A DNA stretch of 64,000 nucleotides, taken from Yersinia rochesterensis. GTDB taxonomy: Bacteria > Pseudomonadota > Gammaproteobacteria > Enterobacterales > Enterobacteriaceae. The notes below the pieces were generated by a model. That model was given only the letters and a program-made list of their open reading frames with translations. It searched no databases and was not told where the DNA came from. Shown piece by piece: positions 1 through 12,342 of the stretch (position 1 is the stretch's first letter; each line of letters begins with the position of its first letter). The stretch is from the NCBI RefSeq assembly GCF_003600645.1, contig NZ_CP032482.1, forward strand, positions 310,001-374,000, read 5' to 3'. Both the position numbers and the translations under genes were made by a program.

Positions 1-1725
<1,725 letters not shown>

Positions 1726-1838
1726 ACAACACCGAAGGTGTTTTGGTGATTTGAGAGAAATTAAGATTTTCAGCGAAGTTCCGAGATTGGATTGGCTGGC
1801 TGTGTGATATTGCATAGCGGGTTAATTAAAACAGAATT

Positions 1839-1958
1839 TGCCTGGCGGCCATAGCGCGGTGGACCCACCTGACTCCATGCCGAACTCAGAAGTGAAACGC
1901 CGTAGCGCCGATGGTAGTGTGGGGTCTCCCCATGCGAGAGTAGGACACTGCCAGGCAT
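1839..1958 (+). rRNA. rrf: 5S ribosomal RNA
   Basis: This 120-nt sequence begins TGCCTGGCGGCC and ends CTGCCAGGCAT, the two complementary arms of helix I, with the conserved GAACTCAGAAGTGAAACGCC block inside. It follows the 23S gene after a 113-nt spacer and is not followed by a distal tRNA. It is close to the E. coli 5S sequence as I know it. Confidence 0.98.
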
Positions 1959-1972
1959 CAAATAAAGCCGAG

Positions 1973-2000
1973 ACCCCATGCCAAAAGCGTGGGGTTTTTG
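1973..2000 (+). terminator. rrn operon terminator 1
   Basis: Arms ACCCCATG and CGTGGGGT enclose a 7-nt loop and are followed by TTTTTG. This is a classic intrinsic terminator 15 nt after the 5S gene. Confidence 0.9.
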
Positions 2001-2021
2001 CTATGTGGAAAAGAAAAAGAG

Positions 2022-2054
2022 AAAAGCCTTCTGCTGCGCAGAGGGCTTTTTTTA
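2022..2054 (+). terminator. rrn operon terminator 2
   Basis: A second hairpin, AAAGCCTTCTG paired with CAGAGGGCTTT (one G-T pair), is followed by a long T-run. With the first hairpin it makes the tandem terminators common at the ends of rrn operons. Confidence 0.85.
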
Positions 2055-2078
2055 TATCGGAAAGTTGGTCGCGATTTA

Positions 2079-2281
2079 ATGAAATATGAATCACTTATAC
2101 CGGGATTCAGCCATAGCTTATCACTAAGCTGACAGAATACTTGGGTAACCAAGTACATGCTTGTCGCTCACAAAATGCAGAGTCACAGTTGGATATCCGA
2201 CTTGCCTGGCATTGGGGCATGCCTTTTACCGAGAATAGAAAATATGATTTATTATGGTTGGACTGCTGGCTAAAACCATAA
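2079..2281 (+). pseudogene. Small ORF, apparently frameshifted (unknown function)
   Basis: An ATG at 2079 reads MKYESLIPGFSHS and soon meets a stop. A second frame, open from just after a TAG at about 2112, reads through QLDIRLAWHWGMPF and YDLLWLDCWLKP to a TAA at 2279-2281. Joined by one frameshift near 2115, the two give a protein of about 65 residues with ordinary composition (rich in W, D, R and L). I do not recognise the family. It could be a decayed small gene or a chance open frame. The stop codon abuts the following terminator, which is typical of a real gene end. Confidence 0.35.
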
Positions 2282-2282
2282 A

Positions 2283-2303
2283 AAAGGCCCCTTAGGGCCT
2301 TTT
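2283..2303 (-). terminator. Terminator shared by actP and the upstream small ORF
   Basis: The arms AAAAGGCCC and GGGCCTTTT enclose a short CTTA loop. On the minus strand the stem is followed by a T-run (TTTTTTAT), placing an intrinsic terminator just after actP. On the plus strand it also ends in four Ts, so it may work both ways. Confidence 0.8.
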
Positions 2304-2317
2304 GTGAATAATGAGGA

Positions 2318-3973
2318 TTAGTGAGAACTACTCTGAGAGGCGCCCAAGCCAGTTTGTGACCGTACAAACTGGGCTTTGAAGCGCAGGCGCTCTTGCTGGC
2401 CCTCAACTGAGTTATCTGTGATGGAGAAGAACCAGATCCCGACAAATGCCACTATCATTGAGAATAATGCTGGGTATTCATATGGATAGATTGGTTCTGC
2501 ATGCCCTAAGATCTTGACCCAGATAGTTGGGCCTAAAATCATCAGGATCACCGCAGTCAGTAACCCTAACCAGCCTCCAATCATTGCGCCGCGCGTAGTC
2601 AGTTTTTCCCAATACATCGAAATGAAAATAATGGGGAAGTTACAGCTGGCTGCAATGGAGAATGCCAAACCGACCATGAAGGCAATATTTTGTTTTTCAA
2701 ACAGAATGCCTAAGCCGATTGCGACAAGCCCTAAAACCACGACGGTGATTTTAGACACTTTCAACTCATCGCGCTCATTTGCTTTGCCTTTCTTGATGAC
2801 GCTGGCATAAAGGTCATGAGAAACCGCAGATGCACCCGCCAATGTCAGGCCGGCGACGACTGCCAGGATAGTTGCAAAAGCCACTGCTGAGATAAAGCCT
2901 AAGAAGAAGCTACCGCCTACAGCGTCAGCCAGATGAACTGCGGCCATATTGTTGCCGCCCAACAATGCGCCAGCGGCATCTTTGAAGGCTGGGTTTGGGC
3001 CGACTAACAGGATTGCGCCAAAACCAATAATGAAGGTCAATATGTAGAAGTAACCGATAAAGCCTGTTGCATAGAACACACTTTTACGGGCCTCTTTGGC
3101 ATCACTTACGGTGAAGAATCGCATCAAAATATGTGGTAAACCGGCAGTACCAAACATCAATGCCAGTCCAAGGGACAAGGCCGATATCGGGTCAGATACC
3201 AATCCCCCAGGGCTCATGATTGATAGACCTTTAGGGTGAACTTTAACGGCTTCGCTGAATAATGTATTGAAGTTAAAGTTAACCGATTTCATGACCATGA
3301 TAGCCATAAATGATGCACCAGCCAGTAGCAATACCGCTTTGATTATCTGTACCCATGTTGTGGCCAGCATGCCACCAAACAGGACGTACAGCACCATCAG
3401 CAGGCCCACCAACACTACGGCTACGTGATAGTTCAAACCAAATAGCAACTCAATTAACTTACCTGCGCCAACCATTTGTGCGATCAGGTATAAAGCCACG
3501 ACGACTAATGAGCCACAGGCAGATAATGTCCGGATAGGTCTTTGTTTTAACCGGTAAGATGCTACGTCGGCAAAAGTATAGCGGCCCAGGTTACGCAGGC
3601 GTTCAGCGATTAGAAATAGAATGATTGGCCACCCGATGAGGAACCCGATGGAGTAAATCAGACCATCGTAACCGGAGGTATAGACCAATGCGGAAATACC
3701 GAGGAATGAGGCCGCAGACATAAAGTCACCGGCAATCGCCAAACCATTTTGGAAACCCGTTATACGCCCACCCGCAGTGTAATAATCGCCACGTGAACGG
3801 GTGCGTTTTGATGCCCAGTAGGTGATATAGAGTGTTGCGCCGACAAACAGCACGAACATCACAATTGCTTCAATATTAAGTGGTTGGCGTTGAACTTCGC
3901 CGGTAATTGCCTCTGCCTGTGACAGCGCTGGCAGAGCTAATAGGGAAAGTACGGACCAATGGCGAGTCTTCAT
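2318..3973 (-). CDS. actP: ActP, cation/acetate symporter
   Basis: This 551-residue inner-membrane transporter belongs to the sodium:solute symporter (SSS) family. It imports acetate and related short carboxylates with Na+ or H+. The N-terminus ([20 protein letters not shown]) looks like a signal peptide and is followed by about 13 hydrophobic segments. Its length and sequence match E. coli ActP (549 residues). It is the last gene of acs-yjcH-actP; its start overlaps the yjcH stop by 4 nt, so translation is probably coupled. The operon feeds acetate to acetyl-CoA synthetase. Confidence 0.95.
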   Translation of the reverse strand: MKTRHWSVLSLLALPALSQAEAITGEVQRQPLNIEAIVMFVLFVGATLYITYWASKRTRSRGDYYTAGGRITGFQNGLAIAGDFMSAASFLGISALVYTSGYDGLIYSIGFLIGWPIILFLIAERLRNLGRYTFADVASYRLKQRPIRTLSACGSLVVVALYLIAQMVGAGKLIELLFGLNYHVAVVLVGLLMVLYVLFGGMLATTWVQIIKAVLLLAGASFMAIMVMKSVNFNFNTLFSEAVKVHPKGLSIMSPGGLVSDPISALSLGLALMFGTAGLPHILMRFFTVSDAKEARKSVFYATGFIGYFYILTFIIGFGAILLVGPNPAFKDAAGALLGGNNMAAVHLADAVGGSFFLGFISAVAFATILAVVAGLTLAGASAVSHDLYASVIKKGKANERDELKVSKITVVVLGLVAIGLGILFEKQNIAFMVGLAFSIAASCNFPIIFISMYWEKLTTRGAMIGGWLGLLTAVILMILGPTIWVKILGHAEPIYPYEYPALFSMIVAFVGIWFFSITDNSVEGQQERLRFKAQFVRSQTGLGASQSSSH

Positions 3974-4281
3974 TGCTTCACCTCACGAAGAATTTCTGCC
4001 GTCAGACGGTCAAACTCGCCATTAGCACGAATAACGTAAATACCTGTAAGAACAAAAGAAATAATAATCAAGCCCACGCCCACAGGAATACCGCGAGTAA
4101 TGGTCGCACCTGCATATAGCGGGGTGCCGAGCCATTGTGGTTCGAAAGCTATAAGGAAAATGAAACCGACATACAGCGCCAAGGTAATCAGCGACAGTAG
4201 CCAGGCAAAACGGCTGCGCTTGTGCACCAACTCTTTGAAACGCGGGTTATTTTCAATCTCTTGATAAATGTTGTCATTCAT
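3970..4281 (-). CDS. yjcH: YjcH, DUF485 membrane protein of the acetate operon
   Basis: This 103-residue protein has two clear membrane segments (about residues 25-47 and 60-85) and belongs to the DUF485 family. It is always found between acs and actP in enterobacteria. It is thought to assist the ActP symporter, but its exact role is not established. It lies 53 nt after acs and overlaps actP by 4 nt. The AGGAGAGACTCTG sequence upstream gives a good ribosome-binding site. Confidence 0.93.
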   Translation of the reverse strand: MNDNIYQEIENNPRFKELVHKRSRFAWLLSLITLALYVGFIFLIAFEPQWLGTPLYAGATITRGIPVGVGLIIISFVLTGIYVIRANGEFDRLTAEILREVKQ

Positions 4282-4334
4282 CAGAGTCTCTCCTTTGAGG
4301 CATTAAATAAGGTGCCGCCCGCAGGCGGCATAAT

Positions 4335-6293
4335 TTACGACGGTGCTTGCATTGATTGTTTTTCTTCCAGTAATTTTTCTACGACACCCGGATCGGCGAG
4401 CGTTGAGGTATCCCCTAAGTTGCTGGTATCGCCAGCCGCGATTTTGCGCAGAATCCGGCGCATGATTTTTCCCGAACGCGTTTTTGGCAGTGAGTCAGTC
4501 CAGTGCAAGATATCGGGTGTGGCGATTGGGCCAATTTCTTTCCGCACCCAATTGCGTACCTCGGTATACAGCTCTGGCGTGGGTTCTTCGCCATGATTCA
4601 AGGTGATATAGGCATAAATTGCCTGTCCCTTAATATTGTGCGGAACACCCACAACAGCGGCTTCGGCAATTTTTGGGTGCGAAACTAGCGCTGATTCAAT
4701 TTCGGCGGTGCCCAGACGGTGGCCTGAAACGTTCAGAACATCATCAACCCGGCCAGTTATCCAGTAATAGCCATCTTCATCACGACGCGCGCCATCACCA
4801 CTGAAATACATGCCTTTGAAGGTTGAAAAGTAGGTTTGTTCAAAGCGGTCATGATCGCCAAACAAAGTTCGGGCCTGGCCCGGCCACGAGTCGGTGATGA
4901 CCAAATTACCTTCGGCTGCACCTTCTTGTGGATTACCCAAATTGTCTACCAGCGCCGGTTGAACCCCAAAGAATGGGCGAGTCGCGGAACCTGCTTTCAG
5001 CTCCGTAGCACCGGGGAGCGGCGTTATCATGAAACCACCGGTTTCAGTCTGCCACCAGGTATCAACTATCGGGCATTTGCTGTTACCGATTTTGTTGTAA
5101 TACCATTCCCATGCTTCTGGGTTGATAGGCTCGCCAACTGACCCCATGATGCGCAGCGAAGTACGTTTAGTCCCCTCGATGGCTTTGTCACCTTCGGCCA
5201 TTAAAGCGCGGATAGCGGTTGGTGCGGTATACAGAATGTTAACTTGATGTTTATCAATGACCTGACCCAAGCGGTTGACACCGGGATAGTTCGGCACACC
5301 TTCAAACATTAAGGTAATAGCACCACAGGCCAGTGGGCCATACAGTAAATAGCTATGGCCAGTAACCCAGCCAACGTCTGCGGTACACCAGTAGATATCG
5401 CCAGGGTGATAATCAAAAACGTATTTAAAAGTGAGTGCGGCGTAAACCAAATAACCGCCAGTGGTATGTAATACCCCTTTCGGTTTACCGGTTGACCCGG
5501 AGGTATAAAGGATGAATAGAGGATCTTCTGCATTCATTTCTTCAGGCGGGCAGTCGGGCGAGGCGTCTTTAATCAGGTCATGCCACCATAGGTCTCGTCC
5601 ATCTTTCCAATAACCGGTATTACCGGTACGTTGGAATACAACAACATTCTTGATACTGGTAATGGCAGGGTTTTTCAGTGCTTCATCGACATTTTTTTTC
5701 AGTGGAATTGCACGGCCAGCACGGATGCCTTCATCGGCAGTAATCACCAGTTTTGAGTTAGAGTCGATAATACGGCCAGCGACAGCATCAGGTGAGAACC
5801 CACCAAAAATCACTGAGTGAACGGCACCAATACGAGCACAAGCCAGCATCGCAACAGCAGCTTCTGGCACCATTGGCATATAGATAGCGACAACATCACC
5901 TTTTTTGATTCCCAGCTTTTTCAGCACATTGGCGAACTGGCAAACATCATGGTGAAGTTGTTTGTAGGTAACGGTTTTAGACTGATTAGGATCATCGCCT
6001 TCCCAGATAATCGCGGTCTGATCACCGCGCTCTGCCAAGTGGCGGTCTAGACAGTTTGCCGCAAGGTTCAATGTGCCGTCTTCAAACCAGCGGATACTGA
6101 CATGACCGGGGTCGAAAGAGGTATTCTTCACCGTTTTATACGGTTTAATCCAATCAATAATCTTGCCATGTTCACCCCAGAATTGATCTGGGTTCTGCAC
6201 TGATTGTTGATAGTATTGATGATATTGTTCTGGATTTATCAGGGCATGCTCTGCAATTGCAGCTGGAATAGGGTGTTTATGTATTTGGCTCAT
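4335..6293 (-). CDS. acs: Acs, acetyl-CoA synthetase (AMP-forming)
   Basis: Acs converts acetate, ATP and CoA to acetyl-CoA through acetyl-AMP, the high-affinity acetate scavenging route. The 652-residue product matches E. coli Acs in length. It has the adenylate-forming signature [11 protein letters not shown] and the C-terminal [11 protein letters not shown] motif, which holds the lysine that is acetylated to switch the enzyme off. I chose the ATG at 6293 because AAGGAG lies 7 nt upstream; an in-frame ATG two codons earlier would overlap that site. It heads the operon with yjcH and actP. Confidence 0.97.
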   Translation of the reverse strand: MSQIHKHPIPAAIAEHALINPEQYHQYYQQSVQNPDQFWGEHGKIIDWIKPYKTVKNTSFDPGHVSIRWFEDGTLNLAANCLDRHLAERGDQTAIIWEGDDPNQSKTVTYKQLHHDVCQFANVLKKLGIKKGDVVAIYMPMVPEAAVAMLACARIGAVHSVIFGGFSPDAVAGRIIDSNSKLVITADEGIRAGRAIPLKKNVDEALKNPAITSIKNVVVFQRTGNTGYWKDGRDLWWHDLIKDASPDCPPEEMNAEDPLFILYTSGSTGKPKGVLHTTGGYLVYAALTFKYVFDYHPGDIYWCTADVGWVTGHSYLLYGPLACGAITLMFEGVPNYPGVNRLGQVIDKHQVNILYTAPTAIRALMAEGDKAIEGTKRTSLRIMGSVGEPINPEAWEWYYNKIGNSKCPIVDTWWQTETGGFMITPLPGATELKAGSATRPFFGVQPALVDNLGNPQEGAAEGNLVITDSWPGQARTLFGDHDRFEQTYFSTFKGMYFSGDGARRDEDGYYWITGRVDDVLNVSGHRLGTAEIESALVSHPKIAEAAVVGVPHNIKGQAIYAYITLNHGEEPTPELYTEVRNWVRKEIGPIATPDILHWTDSLPKTRSGKIMRRILRKIAAGDTSNLGDTSTLADPGVVEKLLEEKQSMQAPS

Positions 6294-7212
6294 TATCATT
6301 CTCCTTGAGATTGTTAATAATATGTCAATAAATAGTTAGTTATAGTGTGAATGGATGTTTTGTTTCTTTTTTGGGCGGCAGATCACGCATAAAAGATGTT
6401 GATTTAGAGACTTACTTAATGCGCTGAGTGGTGAATCGATATCTTAATGATAGAAGAGGCACTATCTGGACATGCTATAAAGGAAAGAAAATGTGCTCAT
6501 CGGCTCATTTTCAGTATGAAAAGGGGATATTGACAGGCTTACCTGATCAGGGATATTAACGCAGCGTGATTAACACGATATGGTATTAATGGTTAACTAG
6601 AAAATAATGTATTAATTTACATCTGAATGAGAAATATTATTCTAATATTTTTCTGTAATTAAAAAACTATATATATTTCAGATTGAAATATGCCATTAAA
6701 AATAAAATTATGAATGGCATAAATATGCATTTTAATATCTTTATTTTTCTAATTATCTTTTGAGAATTTTCTTAATAAAAGCCAGATTTGGTTGTGTAAT
6801 ATCCCAAATAGGCGGAGAATTACTGCAATCGGTTTTAACAAAATACAAACAAAATAAAGCATAAAACCAAACATAATAATGGATTATACAGTAATTTAAT
6901 TTCGCTCATTTTTCCTACTACCCAGTTAAGCTGTTATTTGCTATTGATGAATTTTACTTTTTAAATAACAAATATTTACTGGGAATTAATGATTATTTTC
7001 ACCGAAACCCGGCGCAGGTCTGATGTAGGCTTAGTGTAAACAAGGCTTGCAGAGGAGTGCCTGGAAATGATACTGATTTATAACGTGGACGGCTGGCGGG
7101 AGGCTGAACCACAGGTTTCATCAACTATAGCCCCGTATTTAATGATTAAGTATTCTATTTGAGGTGCTTGGTAACTTGCCTTTTATTGAATGCTTTGAGG
7201 AATTTTTAGGGT
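6294..7212. other. 0.9 kb AT-rich intergenic region between acs and gltP
   Basis: This non-coding gap separates the divergent acs and gltP genes and must hold both promoters. It is very AT-rich between about 6590 and 6990, with many A and T tracts. I see no open frame or tRNA, and no convincing CRP or Fur palindrome. In E. coli the nrf nitrite-reductase operon lies between acs and gltP; no trace of nrf coding sequence is visible here. Confidence 0.6.
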
Positions 7213-8526
7213 ATGAAAAGTTTAAAAATAAGTCTGGCCTGGCAAATACTCATTGCACTGGTGTTGGGTATTTTGGTTGGTGCAATTCTGCATAGCCAAA
7301 TTGAATCAAGAGAGTGGTTAGTTAGTAATATTTTAAGCCCAGCGGGCGATATTTTTATTCGCTTAATTAAAATGATTGTAGTGCCGATTGTTATTTCAAC
7401 CTTGATAGTGGGCATCGCAGGTGTTGGTGATGCGAAGAAGCTTGGGCGAATTGGCCTAAAAACCATCATCTATTTCGAAGTGATCACTACTGTTGCTATT
7501 ATTGTCGGGATCACCTTGGCGAATGTGTTCCAGCCAGGGCACGGTATTGATATGTCTGCGTTGACCGTGGTTGATATCTCCCAATATGAAAAAACCACTG
7601 AACAAGTGCAAAGTGGTAGCCACAGTTTGGTTAGTACTATCTTGTCGCTGATCCCTGCCAATGTCTTTGCCTCTATGGCAAAAGGCGATATGTTGCCAAT
7701 TATTTTCTTCTCAGTGTTGTTTGGTTTAGGGCTGTCTTCATTGCCAAAAGAAACCAAAGAACCACTGTTGAATGTGTTTAAAGCTGTATCTGAAAGCATG
7801 TTCAAAGTCACACACATGATTATGCGTTATGCGCCTATCGGGGTGTTTGGTTTGATCTCGGTGACCGTCGCCAACTTTGGTTTTGCATCGCTTATTCCAC
7901 TCGCCAAGTTAGTTGTTCTGGTTTACGCCGCCATCCTGTTCTTTGCATTGGTGGTGCTAGGTACCGTAGCCCGATTATGTAAGTTGCGCATTTGGACATT
8001 AATTCGAATTCTGAAGGATGAGTTGATTCTGGCCTATTCCACGGCCAGTTCTGAGACTGTATTGCCACGAATTATCGAAAAAATGGAAGCTTATGGTGCG
8101 CCAAAAGCGATTACCAGTTTTGTGGTACCGACCGGTTATTCATTTAATCTGGATGGCTCCACGTTATACCAAAGTATTGCGGCGATATTTATTGCCCAAC
8201 TTTACGGTATTGAGCTGTCCCTTGGGCAAGAGATTATTCTGGTGTTGACCTTGATGGTGACCTCAAAGGGCATCGCCGGTGTTCCGGGCGTCTCTTTTGT
8301 TGTCTTACTCGCGACATTAGGCAGTGTCGGTATTCCATTGGAAGGTTTGGCCTTTATTGCTGGCGTTGATCGTATTCTGGATATGGCACGTACCGCACTG
8401 AATGTGGTAGGGAATGCATTAGCGGTGCTGGTAATCGCCAAGTGGGAAAATCAGTTTGATGATAAGAAAGCCCTGGCTTATGAGAAGGCATTGTTTGCGC
8501 CGAAACAGATACCGGTTCAAAGCTAG
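7213..8526 (+). CDS. gltP: GltP-like glutamate/aspartate:proton symporter
   Basis: This 437-residue inner-membrane carrier belongs to the dicarboxylate/amino acid:cation symporter (DAACS) family and has the same length as E. coli GltP. It takes up L-glutamate and L-aspartate with protons. Visible features are about eight membrane segments, a serine-rich re-entrant stretch (YSTASSETVLPR), the substrate-site motif GYSFNLDGSTLY and the DRILDMARTALNVVGNA motif near the C-terminus. It is a single gene with its own terminator, divergent from acs. Confidence 0.93.
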   Translation: MKSLKISLAWQILIALVLGILVGAILHSQIESREWLVSNILSPAGDIFIRLIKMIVVPIVISTLIVGIAGVGDAKKLGRIGLKTIIYFEVITTVAIIVGITLANVFQPGHGIDMSALTVVDISQYEKTTEQVQSGSHSLVSTILSLIPANVFASMAKGDMLPIIFFSVLFGLGLSSLPKETKEPLLNVFKAVSESMFKVTHMIMRYAPIGVFGLISVTVANFGFASLIPLAKLVVLVYAAILFFALVVLGTVARLCKLRIWTLIRILKDELILAYSTASSETVLPRIIEKMEAYGAPKAITSFVVPTGYSFNLDGSTLYQSIAAIFIAQLYGIELSLGQEIILVLTLMVTSKGIAGVPGVSFVVLLATLGSVGIPLEGLAFIAGVDRILDMARTALNVVGNALAVLVIAKWENQFDDKKALAYEKALFAPKQIPVQS

Positions 8527-8602
8527 CGGTTAAGCCCTTTATTATTTGTCAAAAATAGCTAGCAGCCCAAAATAGCTACCTATCATAAATTACTTATCAG
8601 TT

Positions 8603-8644
8603 AAAACCCCCCTGTTGGAGCGAGACTAACAGGGGGGTTTTTAT
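8603..8644 (+). terminator. gltP terminator
   Basis: A perfect 14-bp stem (AAAACCCCCCTGTT with AACAGGGGGGTTTT) is followed by TTA. It lies 80 nt after gltP and 45 nt before the convergent response-regulator gene, so it may serve both. Confidence 0.92.
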
Positions 8645-8688
8645 TGGGCGTTCCGACCAAAGATGAGCATGTAGTTAATTCGTGGACA

Positions 8689-9321
8689 TTATTCATTTAA
8701 ACCTAAGCGATATGACCAGTGAATCAGTTCCGCGACTTTATGTGCATCCAGTTTTTTCATCATATTAAGGCGGTGGGTTTCAACGGTTTTCTGGCTGATC
8801 GAAAGTTGAGTTGCGATAATACGATTACATGAACCTTCGGTGATCAGTTTTAATATTTGTCGCTCGCGTGGCGTCAAGATGGTTTGATTAGCCTCACCAC
8901 CTTGAGCCAATTTACTCAGTAAGGCGCTATTCAGTGCGGGGTCAATATAGCGCTTACCCGCAGCGACAGTTTGAATAGCTGCCAGCAAGATTTGCTGTGG
9001 GCTTTTCTTCAGAACATACCCTAGCGCACCATTATTGAGTGTTCTGCTGGCGTAATGCTCCTCATGACGAGCAGTCAATGCCAAGATCTTCATGGTGGGC
9101 CAGCGGCGGAGAAGCTGAATAATGACATCAAGACCATCCATTCCGGGTAGTCCTAAATCGATAATGACAATGTCTGGCTCGGTTTGACGACACAAGTTAT
9201 ACACATCCAACCCATTATCTGCCTGGCCGACAATTTGATAGCGTGGATAAGCAACAAGCATATTTTTAATGCCATTAATAATCAGCTCATGATCATCGAC
9301 AATTAATAGTTTTGTGTTCAT
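8689..9321 (-). CDS. ssrB: SsrB-like response regulator of the T3SS locus (LuxR/NarL type)
   Basis: This 210-residue regulator has a receiver domain (acidic pair D9-D10, phosphoacceptor D55 in VIIDLGLPGMDG, K near 105) and a C-terminal LuxR-type helix-turn-helix (LTPRERQILKLITEG). Its start overlaps the stop of the sensor kinase gene by 4 nt, so the two form one operon. The position next to an SPI-2-type T3SS matches Salmonella ssrA-ssrB, and I infer that it activates the divergent T3SS operons. The family is certain. Orthology to SsrB rests on synteny. Confidence 0.88.
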   Translation of the reverse strand: MNTKLLIVDDHELIINGIKNMLVAYPRYQIVGQADNGLDVYNLCRQTEPDIVIIDLGLPGMDGLDVIIQLLRRWPTMKILALTARHEEHYASRTLNNGALGYVLKKSPQQILLAAIQTVAAGKRYIDPALNSALLSKLAQGGEANQTILTPRERQILKLITEGSCNRIIATQLSISQKTVETHRLNMMKKLDAHKVAELIHWSYRLGLNE

Positions 9322-12155
9322 AAAGTGAATCCTTTACCTGATAATTTAAATAGTGCCACGGGGCCTTGTGGCTGAAATAGCCAATGGGTTATCTCTTCGA
9401 GGTGGGTAATATCTTCCTGTGTAATTACTTTCTTAGTATCAATGGCTATTTCCAGTTGGATAACGGCGTCTTGCAATTCAATTAATCCTGCTTGCCCGGC
9501 ACAGCCTTTTAGAGTGTGAAGACAGTCTGATAATGTGGGGGTATGAGTAAGCGAGTTTCTTGCTTGTTGCAGTAAGTCTTGTAGTGATTTTAATATTTTC
9601 AATCGAAGTGAGCCGTCAGCTAGATTCAATAATGGTTGGGGCGTAGTTATTTGTGGAGTGAGATTAATCCCACGTTCGAGTTGAAATTGTGCCGTCAGAT
9701 CCAGAACCTTAGCTAATTGACTGAATGTGACGGGTTTAGAAATATAATGATTCATCCCTGCATGATAAGCCCTTATTTTTTCGTCAGGGTTAGTGTTCGC
9801 ACTAAGCGCTGTTATCATGCAGCGGTTATCCAGATTAATTGCATCATTACGCCAGCGCTGAGTTGTCATCAGGCCATCCATGCCTGGCATGCGAATATCC
9901 ATCAGCACCAGGTCAAAATGTTGACTCTGCCCGATACGCAGCGCCACTTCGCCGCTCTCCGCCAGCGTAATGTTATGCCCCAATTGCCGCAGCATCATAC
10001 CAGTAATATCACGATTAGTTTCTGCATCGTCGACCAGCAATATATTCATATGCCAAGGTTGTAGCGGGAGAGTATGTCGTATTTCTGGCTGGTAAGGAGT
10101 AGCGTGTCTTTTATTATCCAAATACTGTTTTACTTTGGTATATAAACGGCCTGGTAAGTAACATAATTCTTTCTCCGCCAACAGCGTCAATGGGAGGGAG
10201 TTAGATTGGTTATTTTTCGATTGGCAGGTTATACCCCAAGCAGATAATTGCGTCTGTAATGGTGAGAGGGGGGCATAGAATTCCCCCTTAAAAGGCATCG
10301 CGGGGGTTATTCCATTAAACGGCAGAGTTAATGAAAAACGGCTCCCAGAGTTTGGTTTGCTGTAAAGCGTAATGTGCCCCCCCATCATTTTGGCCAGATT
10401 ATCCGCAATAGTCAGTCCCAGGCCCGTCCCTTGCCTATGGTCGTAAGTCTGAATAAAAGGGCGGAATATCTTCTGTTGATCCTGTAAATCAATGCCACAG
10501 CCGGTATCCTCAACAGTAAAGCAGAGTTGTTGGCCTTTGCGTTCAACAGTGAGGCTTATACTTCCTTGTTGTGTAAATTTAACCGAGTTGCCCAATAGGT
10601 TAATCAGGATCTGTTTTAGGCGCTGACTATCCAGCTCAAGCTCTAGAGGGATATCTGAGCTGACATAAGTAGAGAGAGCAATAGACTTACTGAGAACTTG
10701 GCTGTGAACAGTTAACATTGCCTGATCCAGCAAAGGTAATAACGCCGTTTTCTCTTGGGACAGTGTTAATTGTCCAGACTCAATACGCGAAAAGTCCAAA
10801 AGATTATTAATTATCGCCAACAATGAGTGCGAACACTGGCTAGCCGTTTCTGCTAGCCGATATTGTTCAGGTGTTAGATAGGTATTTTGTAATAATTCGA
10901 CTGCACCTAGAGTTCCATTTAAGGGAGTACGAATTTCATGACTTATTGTTGTTAGATGAATACTCTTACGATGATTTGCCTGCTCGGCGACTAATTTCGA
11001 TTTTGCTAATGCCAGTGTACGTTCTTTTACTTTCATTTCTAGTGTGTCGTATTGCTCATTCAATGTATCTAGTAAATTATTGTAAGCACGAGCAATATGA
11101 CCTAATTCATCCATGCGTTTAACGGGTAATCTCGGCTCCATCGCATGTGGGCCAGTGGCACCAATGATATTGACAAAATTCCATAAGGGAATAGCCAGGT
11201 AATATCGTAGTAATAAAGAAAGCGCCAGGGTGAGTAACAGCAAAATAGCTAATGCAAAAGGGAGTTGATGCAATGAGGGCTTTGCTGCTTCCCAGGCAAA
11301 ACCTATTCGTGGATAAATAACTAATTGTTGCCAGCCAGGGCCTTTCAGCTGAGTTCTTAGCACTAAATAATCTGGTGTTTGTTGCCAACCATCATGTAAG
11401 GGATTATTTTTCAACTGACGGAGAATTTCATATAACTGGTTTGACGGTATATTCTGTTGATAAAGAGGTAATAACTCACCATTCTTATCCAGCAATAAGT
11501 TAATGTCTCTCTGCTCAATTGATTGATTATTAGTGACTAATTCATTTAGTTTTAATGAGAATCCGGCTAACGAACCTTCTTGATCACAGGCGGCAACAGA
11601 AACATGCCAGCCACTTTTTTTTGTATACGTGGGTGCACCCCAAAAAATATTATCGTGGGTGGGAAACACAGGGAGTAAAATTAGCTCTTTGCGGCGTTGC
11701 TGCAAATAATCGTTAGATGCGTCTTGCGGTTTAAATATTGTAATCCCCTGATTTCTTTTAATCGTAAAACTATCAAGATAATAGGTTTGACCTGAAGTGC
11801 CATAAGCCTGTGTTACTTGAAGGTCATGCTTCGACTGTGGGGTATTACATATTATTGAGTTAACGAGAGTATTATTCATATTCTCGCCTTTAAGCGGTAT
11901 AGGGAATCCCCAGTTCATTTGATGATGAGTTTGACGGTTGATCAGCGAGATAGCATCCCGTTCAGCCCCTTCAAATTGGTAATTGCTTAAATCTGCGCGT
12001 AATGACGCCATGTGTGTTAATTCATTTACTAACCGTTGACGTATATCTTCATATGAAAAGAATGCTGTTGTGGCAATTGAAATTAGCCAAATAGCCGTTA
12101 AGGTTATACCGAGTAAGAATGTCAATCGAGTGACGAGTGATGATGAATTTTCCAT
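9318..12155 (-). CDS. ssrA: SsrA-like hybrid sensor histidine kinase
   Basis: This 945-residue hybrid sensor kinase sits in the inner membrane. It has an N-terminal membrane segment, a periplasmic sensor domain of about 270 residues, a second membrane segment and a HAMP linker. Next come the phosphoacceptor histidine H406 (ISHEIRTPLNG), an ATPase domain with VEDTGCGI and GTGLGL boxes, a receiver with D753 (LVLMDIRMPGMDG), and a C-terminal HPt domain with H880 (LHTLKGCAGQAG). All phosphorelay residues are present. The layout matches Salmonella SsrA, and the next gene is its partner regulator. Confidence 0.9.
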   Translation of the reverse strand: MENSSSLVTRLTFLLGITLTAIWLISIATTAFFSYEDIRQRLVNELTHMASLRADLSNYQFEGAERDAISLINRQTHHQMNWGFPIPLKGENMNNTLVNSIICNTPQSKHDLQVTQAYGTSGQTYYLDSFTIKRNQGITIFKPQDASNDYLQQRRKELILLPVFPTHDNIFWGAPTYTKKSGWHVSVAACDQEGSLAGFSLKLNELVTNNQSIEQRDINLLLDKNGELLPLYQQNIPSNQLYEILRQLKNNPLHDGWQQTPDYLVLRTQLKGPGWQQLVIYPRIGFAWEAAKPSLHQLPFALAILLLLTLALSLLLRYYLAIPLWNFVNIIGATGPHAMEPRLPVKRMDELGHIARAYNNLLDTLNEQYDTLEMKVKERTLALAKSKLVAEQANHRKSIHLTTISHEIRTPLNGTLGAVELLQNTYLTPEQYRLAETASQCSHSLLAIINNLLDFSRIESGQLTLSQEKTALLPLLDQAMLTVHSQVLSKSIALSTYVSSDIPLELELDSQRLKQILINLLGNSVKFTQQGSISLTVERKGQQLCFTVEDTGCGIDLQDQQKIFRPFIQTYDHRQGTGLGLTIADNLAKMMGGHITLYSKPNSGSRFSLTLPFNGITPAMPFKGEFYAPLSPLQTQLSAWGITCQSKNNQSNSLPLTLLAEKELCYLPGRLYTKVKQYLDNKRHATPYQPEIRHTLPLQPWHMNILLVDDAETNRDITGMMLRQLGHNITLAESGEVALRIGQSQHFDLVLMDIRMPGMDGLMTTQRWRNDAINLDNRCMITALSANTNPDEKIRAYHAGMNHYISKPVTFSQLAKVLDLTAQFQLERGINLTPQITTPQPLLNLADGSLRLKILKSLQDLLQQARNSLTHTPTLSDCLHTLKGCAGQAGLIELQDAVIQLEIAIDTKKVITQEDITHLEEITHWLFQPQGPVALFKLSGKGFTL

Positions 12156-12342
12156 GAAGTCACCTGACTGTTTTTTTTAGTACGCCACAGCCTAAAAATG
12201 ATATCAAGAATTACACTGATTTCATTACTGCTCGTTATAGATTCGTTTAATTATGAATTATGAGTAAATCAGGTTTTAACCTTATAACGGAGATTTGATT
12301 ATAGAGGATAATTGAATCGTGGTGTTGCTGGAGTTATTGTCA
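12156..12342. promoter_or_regulatory. Divergent promoter region between ssrA-like and ssaB-like genes
   Basis: This short AT-rich gap separates the regulatory pair (minus strand) from the first T3SS operon (plus strand), so it should contain both promoters. No operator is identifiable with confidence. A GGAG at about 12331 serves as the ribosome-binding site for the ssaB-like gene. Confidence 0.4.

Noticed and set aside
1838..2089. 83-codon plus-strand frame across 5S rRNA and terminators
   Set aside because: It overlaps the whole 5S gene and both terminators and is a shadow of structural RNA.
6342..6360. GTGTGAATGG near the acs start as a CRP half-site
   Set aside because: Only one half of the palindrome is present; the second half does not fit, so no CRP site was called.
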